The position numbers and the translations under genes are program-made. From contig NC_084800.1 in the NCBI RefSeq assembly GCF_963169125.1, positions 150,222,397 through 150,286,396 on the forward strand: a stretch of 64,000 bases of DNA. The letters are read 5' to 3'. The notes beneath the pieces are model-generated. The model ran no database searches, had not been told where the DNA came from, and saw nothing but the letters and a program-made list of their open reading frames with translations. Below are positions 48,179 to 60,130 of this stretch, piece by piece; within the stretch, counting starts at the first letter, position 1; each line of letters opens with the position of its first letter. Origin of the DNA: Humulus lupulus. Lineage: Eukaryota; Streptophyta; Magnoliopsida; Rosales; Cannabaceae.

Positions 48179-51100
48179 ACTATCCCCTTCTCATAAAAAT
48201 TTCGTCCACGAAATTTACCCAAACACATCAGTCAGCAACCCGCAATACTGACCATAATTTCCAATGTCCACCGCCTTACTTTAGTTCCCAACAACACTCT
48301 TTCAGGCGTAACAATCTTGCCCCACAAGATCTTGTCTAATAGCCATACTCTCGTTATCCCCTCGTTCACACCGCAACCCTGCTGAAGCCTCAGGGTCTGC
48401 CTAGATTACAATGACCAATTCATTGTCTTATTCCTGATTCCCGAGATACTCAAAAGTCATCACCTCTACCAGGTGGGATCAACTTGTAGGCCCCGCTGCA
48501 CTAACCCTTAGTACAACTTCAGGATTTTATGTTGAATCAAGAGTCAGAACTCTCCCTTCTTTCTCTAAACACCATACAAATCCTTGCCTGTTATTACGTA
48601 GAGTTACAAATCTTTCCTTCCGGAACTTTATTTTCCCAAAATTTAACAATTTACAAGCTGTTTTATTCTTCCAGATAGGTAGACACTCCTGCCTTAAAAT
48701 TCTAACAACCTCTTTTGGCTTTCTCTCTGAACCAATGCCAAATCGTAGTATTCACTATCTTTCACTTCTTACCATGTCCTAGGTAGTGTTACTTTAATAG
48801 GACGCCAGCAACTGCCACCACGACCAACTTATCAGGGATTACACTTCCCTTAATATCCCGAGTATTCACATAGTCAACGCTTAACTCTTTAAGATGTCAT
48901 ATAAGCTTTCAGACTACCATTTCACTTGCAATCAACTAATAATCCCAGATTCCCACTCTGTTCTTTTCGTTCCCTAGATCCATTCCAAAATTTAAAATAC
49001 TATAGGGTCTCAATTCATTATCATCAACGTTCTACCCTGAAACCAGTTCACTTGACCCAACTACATTACTCGATCAACAGAGTTAAAACTTTTCATGTTT
49101 GGATACCTTACTTAAGGTCTATTGTGGTCTATTCCCACGATACACCACCACATCACCTAACCCCTCAGGGTCCAAAGGAAAACACTAGATTCTGTCACCC
49201 GCTCCACCCTCCCGGTACGACGTACCCTAGGAGGTGGAATGATATCCATTCAGAATTCTCATTCATAAACCAAATCTAATTGGATCTTTCATCCAATCCT
49301 GGTATCTTAACTTGTACCACCTTGGCAGGGTTCCTCCCTGCTTCAACCAAAGCCAACACTTCAGATTCCATAGTTCAGTGACACTCACCAGCTAACCATT
49401 ACCTACTAACGTCATGCCGAACTCAGGCGTTGCCTTGTCCACTCCATTACAATCTATGGCGTTATTCCCTGACTGACACACGCCTCACAGTTAGGAGTTC
49501 CGCCTCCAATTAAATTTCCCCTCACTCAATCGAGGATTTCAAGCACTGATCATCTGTCTGTTACTTTTCACCGCATCTGGGTCTCAACGTTATCTTTCTT
49601 ACTAATACCCAATACTCAAGCACCTTATGATATGCATAACTGTCAACTTAACGCTCCAAGTATATCAACCATGTTCATTCTTTCACCTCCCGCAAGGTTC
49701 GATTCGTCCTCGCGTCAACTTATGCCTGGGCGTGCCCAAATCATGATGCACTCCCCCATTTCCATATCCTTACCATAGATCAGGTCCTTTATGCCATCAC
49801 TCTATACTTAACCATAACACACAAATATTCCAGCATCACCAGACACCAATCAATTCTTACCTTGTCTTCTGAATTTCTTTCTGATTTGACACCACTCAGT
49901 CCGTCTAACCTCAAGTTTTATTGTTCTCCTCATCTCTGATGTAGTTGTCCCCGGAGATACTTATGCAATCGGTGATGCGCTTATCAATCCTGTTATGCTT
50001 TCTATTCTTTAGATATTCATCATTAGCTTATTTTTGGCTTCAGATCAAATCTCCTCATACCTGTCCTTTCTTCTTGTAGCTCCATTATGAGTACTCCTAA
50101 CGACACCTAAACTGACATTCCGTAGAACCATACCTGTGACCCTGCCTCTTGGGTGCTAACATCTTCAGCATAATAATCATTTGCTCACCATTTCCATCTG
50201 GGAGTAATCCACACATACTCATGAGCTTGAAGGGGACTTGCCCATACCGTTCATGCATTCTCTGCCTAAAGAACTTACCTGTGTTGCTGTAGCTTGAACC
50301 ATTGTAGAATCTTTGTTACCAACTCCTCGCACCCTACCCAGCGCAAAGTAGACAAATTCATGAAATGTCTCTATCCTTGGTTTCCAGCTGGTAATAACCA
50401 GGTCATAGATCAACTTTTGGAGACATCGTCCCATCTTGTATCTAACATTGTACTTTTCCTTCTAACCCGATGATGCTAACAATCCCCACAGTATAACATT
50501 CCGGCTACTCCAGGGTCAAATTCCTCGTTTGCTTCAATAGATTTTTCTGTCAACCAATACCATCTTTTACAACATTCCTGATACCAATCCTACCTGTTGT
50601 CTGACCTTGAAGTACCCCCAATCTTTCTTTATACCCACATAATTTTCCCACTGATCAGCTCAGTTTCCACTCAGTCTCATTAACATTCTCCAGGTGATAT
50701 CCTTTACAATCCATGGTTATTTCTTAACTGATTAACTTTCTCACTATGAGTTTCTTAATCACTTGCTTCCCAATTCATCTGGCAGAAGTTTCTAATTCCT
50801 TCTCAATAAGTGTTACTATCATCAGCCTCTCGAATAGCACCTTTGAGGCAACCTCTCTATGTCCATCTCCCTCTCGGAACATTCTCAACACCGAGTTCTT
50901 CCAGTTCGTTACTTGACCAAAGCATAAACCAGTCAGATAAATACTCATCCTCGAGGAATCAGCCTCGAACTTTGAATGTATCGATGCATTCTAGTTCTCC
51001 TTTCCATCACCATGGGAAATCCATCCTAACATATCGAGTCATTCTATGTAGAAGTCATGCCCTCACCTGACCTCCTCTCAGGTGGCATCCTCTCCCTCAT

Positions 51101-52733
51101 GTGCATACCAAATAACCTCCCTGGTTCTTGTCACCATCTTGATAACTGCCTTTTCAATCAGGCTTTTTTCCAATCACAATTAGGTGCCCTAGCACTGTCT
51201 GGGGTCCTTCTATCCCAAAAATTGAGAATCTGCCCTTGCTGAATTCTATCAATAGAAGTACCATTTTATCAATCAAACTTTTCCCCCTTTCTGGTAAAAC
51301 CAGAAGCCACAGAACTATCCGGGGTTCTTTTACCTCGATTACCAAGAATCTATCCTTACTAACTCCATCAAAGGAAGCACTGCCATTTGCAGTTCTGGCA
51401 CTTATGCTCTATGCATCATTCCTCAGTTCTTCGAACAATATGGCCCTCTCCGCCATCCACATACAGACGATAAGTTCTTACATCAGAGCGGCCCAAATAC
51501 CTTGGACTATTCCAGAGTTCAATCCTTAAATGGGTCGCCATCATTTCCAAATGCATCCATCAGTATCAATTTCCAAAATGAATTACCCAATTCACCAAAC
51601 CCATTGATTTACACTGTTGTTACCCTATCACTCCAAACCAAACTTATAAGCCCACCAGTCTCCACACTTCAAACCATGTCTCTATAACCTCCCTTTCTTA
51701 ACAATTCACCATCTGAGTTCTTTCCAACCCATCATGCCAATATCTCGGTCCCAGTACCGTATCCAGGAATCCCTCTGCCACAATATTTAACACAACCCTT
51801 TAATCATGGGTTCTCATCCCCTTATAACCAAGGGTGGAATTAACCTTGCCCATCCACTGATGGATTCTTTGTCAACTCTAACTTTCCTCAAAACCAAAGG
51901 ATAACACCCTTTTTAAGCCTTTTACATAATACCCTTATCTGTCCATACCCTCACAATAAACCAACACTGGTAACCTTACTGTTAACACATACAAAGCAGC
52001 TATTTTCCCAGAGAAGTCTGCTTCTCTTCTGTTCCATCTCAACTAATAAACTCCACAGCTTACTCACACTAGTGACCCTCTGCTGCTGCTTTTCGAGATA
52101 ACTGGAGATCTCAACTCCAACTTATATCTAGAATCCCCCTTTCAACACAATATCAGGTCCACATAACCCTTCTAGGAACAAACAATTCGAGTTCATCTGT
52201 CAAAACCGACCAAACTCCTGAGCTCTGTGGTTCATACTCTGAGCCAAACCACAACTAGATCCAAATGACCACAGTTATCATGCACACATAAAGCATATAT
52301 AGGCCAAATCCACAATGATATACATTTAGCTACCAGATTTTAACATCACTAAGTATACCCAGGTCTCAACATGCTTCATACAAGCAATTAAATGGATATT
52401 ACACACGAATTCAATTTAAACAATCAACCACATAAACTCAATATGCGAACCATTATCCCAATGTTCATCCACATGCATAATAATATTATTCAGCACACTT
52501 TAATCTCAACATGCAATAGTCAAGGGCCCAGCCCCAACAGTATCTCATGCATATGTCATCTCATTCCTCATGCTCCATATAAGTAAACAGGCAAACAGGG
52601 CATTCAAACATATGTTCAAACATGTCAATCATTCATACCAACCAATCCTGAGTCGAGCTTGTCACTGACAGCGAGCGTACATGTTTGGTCAATCTCCAGA
52701 ACCAATAAACCTTGGCTCGCTCTGATACCAAGT
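48179..52733 (-). mobile_element. Element E internal region, non-coding (LARD-like)
   Basis: 4.55 kb between the two E LTRs. The minus-strand start next to the right LTR is ACTTGGTATCAGAGC, a perfect initiator-Met primer site (52719-52733); the other end is a purine tract. I found no gag, protease, reverse transcriptase or integrase motifs in the frames present, the longest of which is about 117 codons and unrecognisable. The plus strand is strikingly rich in C and T. A large non-coding retrotransposon derivative is the best description; an old pol decayed past recognition is the alternative. Confidence 0.7.
52719..52733 (-). promoter_or_regulatory. Element E primer binding site
   Basis: The minus strand reads TGGTATCAGAGC, complementary to the 3' end of initiator methionine tRNA, two to three bases inside the LTR. 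Confidence 0.85.
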
Positions 52734-53901
52734 TGTAACGCCCTACTTCCTTAGAGTCGTTACCAAGTGAGTTTTAAGACAAAACAGTGTGCAATGAACT
52801 CGCTAACCGAGGTTTTTTAAAATGAAAGTGTGACTAATCAAAAGTTAAGGCTGTAATCTTTGAAAATGCGTTATTTCAATAAAAACTTCTAGTATTAAAC
52901 ATTTGGGATCCCAAAATAAGGTTTGAAAACTATTTACATCTTGAAATAAGTTTACAGTTGATTAGTTATAAAAATCATAGATTATTACAGCCATTTCTCG
53001 AATAAACCCCCAACCAAAGCAGTCGGGCAGGCCAAGCATGTACGCGTCGCTTCACGCTCTCCGTACTCATGGTTGGTTGACTCAATCTATGCCCTTACCT
53101 GCAACACAGAGCACCCGTGAGCCGAAGCCCAGCAAGAAAACTCATGCAGTTCATAACATATGCAAATTATACAGTTATTCATATCAGATAGTCCACAGAT
53201 AAACAGGTCAACCATTAGACTAAGAAAACACGGCTATGCCGCCCAGAAGCCTTACCAAAGCCTGGGGTCTCGATCCTCACCGTAAGGATATCACATGTAT
53301 CCACTGGGTCCTACCCTGACTATAAGCATCCCACGTGCTAAGTGTTACTTCCGGCCCCACTGCCATTCTCGACCTTTTGCCGTTCTCGACTCCATTGCCG
53401 TTCCATTCCACTATAATCACATATAGCATAACTCAAACAACATTCAAACAAATATCAATTCATTTAAGTCTGCACCCTAACATGTAATGCAATATAGGGC
53501 CGTGCCCCGCAATCACACTACGGGCCCATGCCCTATCCTACGGGTGCTATAGTTTTCTTACCGGTATTCCGAGCTTCCTGATGCACTAAAGCCGCGAGCA
53601 CGGTCCTCTAACCCGAGCTTCGCAAAGACCTAGTCACAACACGTATAAAACATCCTTTAATACTAATCAATTCAAAATCACTTCCCTGAACCAATTCCAC
53701 ACTCTCGGGACTCCCAAATTCCTAAAACAAAACATTGGAAACATCCCCCCGAACCCCCAGAGTAAAAGCTCAAAAATGCAAAATTTCAAGTACTGAAAAT
53801 GGCCTAGCGCAGCGGTGCTACCCAAGAGGGTCGCGGCGCCTAGAAAGTCAAAAGCCTCCCTCCTGCCTAGAAATAGCCTCGTGTCGCGGCGCCCAAGAAC
53901 A
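52734..53901 (-). repeat. Element E 5' LTR, truncated
   Basis: Matches 45997 onwards with few substitutions for about 1.1 kb. A short block near 53845-53880 is different, and homology ends near 53901 (CCCAAGAACA). The outer ~1 kb present in the other LTR is missing, so E is truncated or recombined on this side. Confidence 0.8.
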
Positions 53902-54368
53902 AGTCTCCCACTATTTCAAACACACAGTGTGACGATCTTGGTTATCCAGGGCGTTGATACCAAGTTATAACGCCCCGCTTATTAGGGTTCATCACCAAGT
54001 GTGTTTAAAACCAGTGATGGACTTGCGAAACAAGTCATTTGGACTAAACGTGTGATTAAGCCACTAAAGGTTTAGGTATTAAAACTTTTGGCCAACTCTT
54101 AAGCATTTTCATTAAATTAAAAGCATGTCCTTTACAAATATCTATCGTGCTAATAAACACGTTCTCAACCTACATACAGTAGTCAGGGGCCAGGCCCTAT
54201 CAGAATAACTCATGCTTCTTATTTAGACTAGCAGATAAAGCACACATAGTTCATTTATGCAAATATACACATAACTATATTAATAGTTACCCAACCCTGC
54301 GTCGAGCTTGTCTTTAGCAGTTAATGTACATGCCTAGTCCAACATCAGGAACCCTTAAACCTTGGTAT
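53902..54368. other. Rearranged scraps of E-like elements
   Basis: At 53954-53965 TTGATACCAAGT repeats the primer-site end of an E-like internal region. TATAACGCCCC (53966) starts another E-like LTR, lasting about 220 bp. From about 54190 the sequence resembles the E internal region just before its primer site (TCGAGCTTGTC, AAACCTTGG). The order implies at least two deletions or template switches. Confidence 0.55.
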
Positions 54369-55184
54369 TGTGGCAGTCAGTATCCCATGATCCGTGAGGG
54401 GAAAGACTGGGTAAAGTTGTGCAATCCCACACCGCCTGGGGAAGTTCAAGTGTGATGATTCTAAGACTGTGTAACTATGGGACTACACAGTTGAAGAAGG
54501 CTTAAATTGATTGATGGGTACTACCTATATCAACAAGATGCATCTTCTTTTCGGTAGCCCATCACTTGAGAACTCCAAAGTTAAGTGTGCTTGACCTGGA
54601 TTAATCTCAAAATGGGTGACCTCCTGGGAAGTTTTCCCAAGAAGCGTGCGAGTGAGGACAAAGCACGCTGGAAAGACTCGTGTTGGTTTGTAGGGCCAGT
54701 CGTCAATCTAGGAAGCATCCATAGTGACATGGGCATTACAAATTGTATCAGAGCCTTGACCCAGCCGGAAGTGTGGCCGACAGGGATGTCGAACTCCTAA
54801 GGGGGGGTGATTGTGACAGTAAGTATCCCGTGATCAGTGCGGGGAAAGATCGGGTAAAGCTGTGCAATCTCACACCGCCTGAGGAAGGTCAAGTGTGATG
54901 ATTCTAAGACTGTGTAGGTATGGGACTACACAATTAAAGAAGGCTTAAATAGATTGATGGGTACTACCTATATCAACAAGATGCATCTTCTTTTCGGTAG
55001 CCCTTCACTTGAGAACTCCAAAGTTAAGCGTACTTGACCTGGAGTAATCTCAAGATGGGTGACCTCCTGGGAAGTTTTCCCAGGAAACATGCGAGTGATG
55101 ACAAAGCACGTTGGAAAGACTCATGTTTGTTTGTAGGGCCATTCGTCAATCCAGGAAGTAACCATAGTGCCGTGGGGTGTTACA
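54369..55184 (+). mobile_element. Cassandra-type TRIM retrotransposon
   Basis: LTRs 54369-54740 (372 bp) and 54812-55184 (373 bp) flank a 71-bp internal segment that holds a TTGTATCAGAGC primer site (54742) and a CTAAGGGGGGG purine tract. Each LTR contains a 5S-rRNA-like block, for example AAGTTAAG.GTGCTTGACCTGG and GGGTGACCTCCTGGGAAGT, the hallmark of Cassandra. There is no coding capacity; it must borrow its proteins. The flanking bases (GGTAT left, CTAGG right) do not match. Confidence 0.93.
54538..54650 (+). ncRNA. 5S-rRNA-like segment in the Cassandra left LTR
   Basis: About 113 bp resembling the body of plant 5S rRNA, with the conserved GGGTGACCTCCTGGGAAGT, a second copy at about 54979-55094. 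In Cassandra this segment retains RNA polymerase III promoter elements; the mismatches make it a derivative and not a true 5S gene. Confidence 0.85.
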
Positions 55185-56074
55185 CTAGGGGTTGCCATGT
55201 TTGAGTGAGGATGAACACCCTAGGGGCAACAGCTCGCCAACACCACTGATTAACATAGAAGTCTATGTAAACCCGTGTAACTTAGATTACACTTTGGAAT
55301 AGTAGCAATGCCCTAGGTTACTTGATGGTTTCCTTTGTGAGAGATTTACTTTTGAATAAGTAGTGATGCCCTTGGCAACTCGATTGTTACCCTTGATGGG
55401 GATATTTATTGTCTAGATCTTAGTTTTGAGACTCACTTCTCCCCTATTGATTAGCAGATATTTTTTAGGGTGTGGTACGCCCAAATTGTTAGAAATTGTC
55501 GAGCGTTGGTCTCGAAATATATTGCGATATATTATATCTGTTTGCCCGAGGAATTTCTGAGTACAGGCATTTATCTGTATATCTGACATAGTTTTCCACT
55601 GGTTATTAGTCATAACCATAAGTTTGCCAGGACTCTTTTGCGTTCTTGAAATTGATTACTTAGGGTCTGGATGGATCCGAAACCCTAATTTTTTTGAGCT
55701 ATTGTTATCTATGGTCAGTGACCACCTGTCATTTCTACATAATTTTTTTTAAAGTTGAACTTACTAAGCATTTTAGCTTACCTAGTTGTTTCCTGTTGTC
55801 GGTAAGAACAAGGGCATAGCAGAGCAGAGAGTGCTGGAGACTACTTTGTGGATGTACATGTGGACCGTCCTTTGGGGAAGTTGTTTTGTTTTTGGAAATG
55901 TTGTTTTATTTTCATAAACAAGGCTCAGTTTACTTTTCATAAACTATGTTTGTATTAAATATTAAGTATGGCCATACGACTTTAAAAAAAAATGTACGGC
56001 TTTTTGAGACACTTGTTTAAATGAAAAAATGTATATTTATGCATTATCGTGTCTTAAAAATCTGGGATGTTACA
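55185..56074 (+). mobile_element. LTR D, right part
   Basis: T-rich 890 bp ending GATGTTACA, after which copia C pol resumes at 56080. No gene. Joined to 43594-45996 by position and by the shared CTAGGG text at the inner junctions (45988-45993 and 55185-55190). Confidence 0.6.
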
Positions 56075-56079
56075 GAAGT

Positions 56080-56640
56080 AAGAAGAAATAGTGGGGGTTT
56101 TCTGTTAAGTCAAACCCACGATGTTGAGAATGTGCTCGACAAATTCAGTCATCTCAAAATGAAAGAGGCACATACACCATTTGATTCAAACATGAAGTTT
56201 GAAAAGAATGAAGGAATAGTGGTGGCTCAATTGGAATATGCAAGTGCAATAGGAAGCCTAATGTTCGCCTCTCATTGCACAAAAGCGGATATTGCATATG
56301 TGGTTAGTAAACTTAGTAGGTATACTAGCAATCCAAGTATCAAGAATTGGAAAGCTATTGAGAGAGTTATTGGTTATCTTAAGGGTGCCAAAGAGTATAG
56401 TATTTACTATACAATCTTTCCAAACATACTTGAAGGATATTTTGATTCTAATTGGATATCAGGAGTTGGATAAAATCTCTCCACCGCCAGTTGGATGTTT
56501 ACTCTTGGAGGAGGTGCAATCTAATGGAGCTCCAAGAAGAAAACTTGCATATCACACTCAACCATGGAAGCAGAGTTTATAGCTTTAGCCGCAACCGACA
56601 AAGAGACCGGGTGACTTAGGAATCTCATGATGGATATGGT
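56080..56640 (+). pseudogene. Copia C RNase H and end of pol
   Basis: Continues directly from the reverse transcriptase at 43593: GGFLLSQTHDVENVLDKF, KADIAYVVSKLSRY and then, in a shifted frame, ASWMFTLGGGAI and HSTMEAEFIALAAT. A stop after ISGVG (56471) and TAA/TGA codons further on break it. The Glu in STMEAEF is catalytic in RNase H. Confidence 0.88.
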
Positions 56641-57474
56641 ATGAACAATTTCAATACATTGTGATAGCTAGTCTGCACTTGCTAGAGCATATAATAGCAT
56701 GTATAATGAAAAATCTAGACATATTAGTATAAGACTTTAATATGTGAGATAATTGATTCCAAGTGGAATCATATCGATCTTATATGTTAAGACAAGTGAG
56801 AACTTCGCGAATAAATTTACAAAACCTCTTTTGAGTAGGTTAGTAAGTTCCACTTAAAAAGAGATGGGATTGAAACTCCTATAATAATAGATTCACCAAT
56901 GATAGCAATCCAACTCTCAGCTTGTACAAATCAAGGGAAAGAGTTGAATGGGTAAGAACAAGTTATTGATAAGTGAATAGTTTCAACACTAAAACTTATG
57001 GTGAGTTCCATCTGATATGGTTAGTGTTGGTTGCTACTGGTTAGGGTTAAGCCTAGGGCTTTTAATGATGTTCTGTTTAGTGTAACAAGCATCTGTAAAG
57101 GTAGCAAAGATGTTGTAAGATCTTCACCTGTGTGAACTTAGAGGTGGTGCCGCCTCTCATGAGAGTTGGAGTTTCTCCCCCGAAAGTTCATGAATAGAAG
57201 ATCACATGGCCATGATAGTGCTAAGCGATAAAGTAGGAAAACAAAAGATGTGGCGGAGGTGTGTGACGTATCATCGATTTTATTATATGGAATACTTGGT
57301 TAAAGCTTTTAAGCAACAAATGAATTCTATAGGACTACGTGGTATTTTCACTAAGGGAAAGTTCAAACTGAAAGGTACTATATTTTATGCACCAAAACCC
57401 TTTAAGCTAGAGAATGAGGTTTCTATTTAATCAAGTGGGTTATTGTTATGATTGGTTAAATACAAAAAGATAAG
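56641..57474 (+). other. Copia C region between pol and 3' LTR
   Basis: About 830 bp without a recognised domain. A 74-codon frame (57206-57430) is basic and aromatic but resembles nothing I know; it lies 45 bp before the LTR and is probably chance. Confidence 0.45.
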
Positions 57475-58306
57475 TGTTAAAATACAAGGTAGGTATAAAC
57501 ACTTAGTAAATTTCACATAGTGAAGATGTAAATTTTGAGCTTCAATTGTAGGCACTTTAAAAATGTTTTTTTGGGTCCGAAGTGATGCATGAAGGTATCT
57601 AACATTTCCCAAAAAGTTTGGTAGAATTTGGAGCATTTTTAGGACCTTTGGAAGTGTCCAAAAATAGAGAGGGTTGCGATGCGTAGCCACCCAAGTGGTG
57701 TAGCATGGCCTGATGCTTAGGGTTTCAAAAATCCCTAATAAGTGATGCATTGCCTACATATAAGCAATGTATCGCCTACTGGAGTATGTACAAGTTAAGT
57801 AAATTTCTCTAAATGATGTGTTTTACAAGTCTAATCCTATTGGTTAGACCTATTGATGGTGTCCACTCTACATAAGGGTAAAAATAGAGTTTTGGAAGAC
57901 TTGATCACTCTCTCCAATATCTCTCTACCCTCTCTCTACCTCCAAGAATCTCAAGTTTTCTCGAAGAACACATAAAGAAAGTGATTGACTTTGTGAGTTT
58001 AAGGCTTATTCAATCTCAATCCTCATTTCCTCCTAGAAAGGCCTCAAGCATCCATGGTTGCTAGGAAATAGACTATTAGGATAGCGTTAAGAAACGTGTA
58101 TAAGCCTTGGTTTTGTGATTTTGCAATGTTCTAAGGATTTGCTCAAAGTGGTGATTCTACTAGGGTTTTTAAGGTTCATCAAGGTTAAAGAAGACCATTC
58201 ACCAACTTGGGTTTGCATAATCTTTCTCACATTTTATTTAGTCTTTGTCAATCCATTTTTTGTGTAGATTCTAAATATTGAGGTGGTGTTATCTCACTCT
58301 GGCCCA
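57475..58306 (+). repeat. Copia C 3' LTR
   Basis: TGTTAAAATAC to about GGCCCA, 832 bp, matching the 5' LTR core through CTAGAAAGGCCTCAAGCATCC. Its copy of the GGCGATATATCGCC-type motif is decayed (near 57765). Confidence 0.75.
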
Positions 58307-58953
58307 AAAAAATCCTCCTTGTGTCTTGGATGAGGGGTATCACTAGTGTAGAGTGGTGTTTTTTCCACCATCCACGGGTATGGTGGATTCTCCTCGTACA
58401 TGTTCCCTATCTTTATGCTTAGAGAAGGGAGCATCAGAATTTCCATGTAATAGGTCGTTGAGTACCTTTTGCATGTTCTCCACGGTGGTCTGCCACCTTT
58501 TGTTTGTTAAGTTCAAGTGATGTATTTCATCTGTTTACCAACAAGTTTGGGAACTTGAACTCACTGAGTGTACTTGTGGGCTCTTACCAGGATTCTGTTC
58601 AGAGGGTCCCAGATCATGATTGTTCGGACATGAGGTCATCGGTGACCGTGGCAGAGGGTGAGTTGCAGGAACCTTCATTGGAGTGGTGCCATGTGTTTCA
58701 AGGTCCGATGTAGGATGAATGGTAGGGAATGATACATCTTCCTCGTTGCCATTGTCTATGTGCAGCTCTGGCGCACCTCCATTCGGCGGCGGGGGAGGAT
58801 CCCTCATGGCTGTCCATAACTAGATTTCGTGTAGGTGAACCTCCACTTCTTGGTGGTCTTGAAGGCATTTTGAATGCCTTTGCATGTTTCTTTACTTAAA
58901 TTAATGGAATAACTATTGCTTGTTAGTTTTTCTTCCCACAGATGGCGTCAAAC
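58307..58953 (-). pseudogene. Tat element H gag start, leader and primer site
   Basis: The minus-strand frame 58807-58535 contains PQVHSVSSSSQ and a Pro/Asn-rich N-terminus, parallel to element B's gag. It is followed downstream by a coiled-coil-like segment towards 58310. Next to the LTR (58934-58953) the minus strand reads GTTTGACGCCATCTGTGGGA, a mutated version of element B's primer site. The capsid part continues at 37239, beyond copia C. Confidence 0.78.
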
Positions 58954-60130
58954 TATTGACGGTTAGAACTCGTCAACAAAGTAGAGTCAGAAAACTTGTA
59001 AGCTTATTAATAAACGAAGAACTTAAGAGAACTTAAAGTAAAATTGCAGAGTGAAAATGGAGAAAGGTATTGGTATTTCTTAGTAATCTCAAGTTACAAG
59101 TGAATTTTTTTGACCCCTTTCCTTTGTGAAGGGAGGTCTTGTTTATAGGCGAGAATTTTTGGCTCTCACTACATGAAGGTCCCAAAGGGACAAAATCATG
59201 CACCTATAGGCTGTAGGTAAACATGGTGCAGGCAGTAGTGGTGCTGGAGTAAGGTGGTCAGATCCAGTACGTGGCAGGGGCTTGCAAAAATACTCCTAGT
59301 CTTGTACCATGTCGTACCTCCACCACTTGTCTTGCAAGAACATCATAGGCGTGGTGGGGGAGTCATTGTCATGTACCATTCTTGTACTTCCACTGCTTGT
59401 AGGGTATGAGTGTTGTACACGTACCTTGGTTCCCTTTTTCTTGTTTGTACCTCCATACCTATATGTGAATACCATTCACGCTATCACTTGTCTTGGGTGC
59501 ATCAATATTTTGCTAACTAAGGATACATGGGATTTCCATTGGGACATATACATGAGGTGCATCTTGCTAGAGGCGCCCCCCCCCAGAAAAAAAATAGAAT
59601 AGGGCCTCTTCAGCAAGATACATGCTTCCAAGAGGCTTAATGGGCTTGGTAAGATTGTCCCTTGAAACCGTCATGTGAGAATTTCTTGGTGCATGCGAGG
59701 CTCATGTTTAGGTGTGAGTGCCTTTGTGAAGGTTGCCCTACACGAGGTGCTAGATATGGAGTTGGTGCGTGAAGCACTTGGCTAGGCGTGAGGCGTGAGG
59801 CGAGTGGCCTTGCAGAGATACAAGGTGAGGTGGGGAGGCGCAGGTCGCGTGAGGCGCTAGGCATGCTAGGTGTGGAGCGCATGAGACACGCCCCTCACTA
59901 GCACACAAGGCACTGGGCGAGCGATACACTTGGGTCTTCAGCAAGGCTCTTGGTTCTTCAACGAGGTGCATGGGCACGCAAGACACTTGGGTCATCAACG
60001 AGGCGTTGTGTGCGAAGCACATGGGTCTTCAGCGTGGTAGGGACCTCGCCGGGGACTTGAGAGTTCTGTGTAGACTGTGGTCTTGTGAGACCTCTAGGCG
60101 TGAGCCCGATGGAGTGGCTAAGTGACCCTT
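58954..60130 (-). repeat. Tat element H 5' LTR
   Basis: On the minus strand it ends TTGACGAGTTCTAACCGTCAATA, nearly the same as the element B LTR end, with a TATA-like box (GCCTATAAACAAG) near 59137. Further out (59600-60075) are GC-rich subrepeats with CTTGGGTCTTCA and GAGGCGT. They recall the element B minisatellite in position but differ in sequence and are not regular. The outer edge is uncertain. Confidence 0.65.

Larger units (their letters stand above)
37240..58306 (+). mobile_element. Copia element C, interrupted by nested insertions
   Basis: LTRs at 37240-38055 and 57475-58306 share CACTTAGTAAATTT and a long common core, and diverge noticeably. Inside, in Ty1/copia order, are gag (38091), integrase (41351), reverse transcriptase (43093) and RNase H (56080). 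Solo LTR K (38765-41134) splits gag and LTR D with its own insertions (43594-56074) splits pol. No matching target repeat was found at the outer ends, and the left LTR lacks about 28 bp present in the right. It interrupts Tat H gag. Confidence 0.85.

Noticed and set aside
48926..49279. 117-codon frame inside element E
   Set aside because: No conserved motif, wrong strand for element E, and biased composition alone explains it.
54585..54800. 71-codon frame across the Cassandra LTR and interior
   Set aside because: It is a translation of the 5S-like segment and primer site; Cassandra is non-coding.
57206..57430. 74-codon frame before the copia C 3' LTR (env-like or extra ORF)
   Set aside because: Too short, no signal peptide or membrane segment, and no known family; kept only as part of the spacer.
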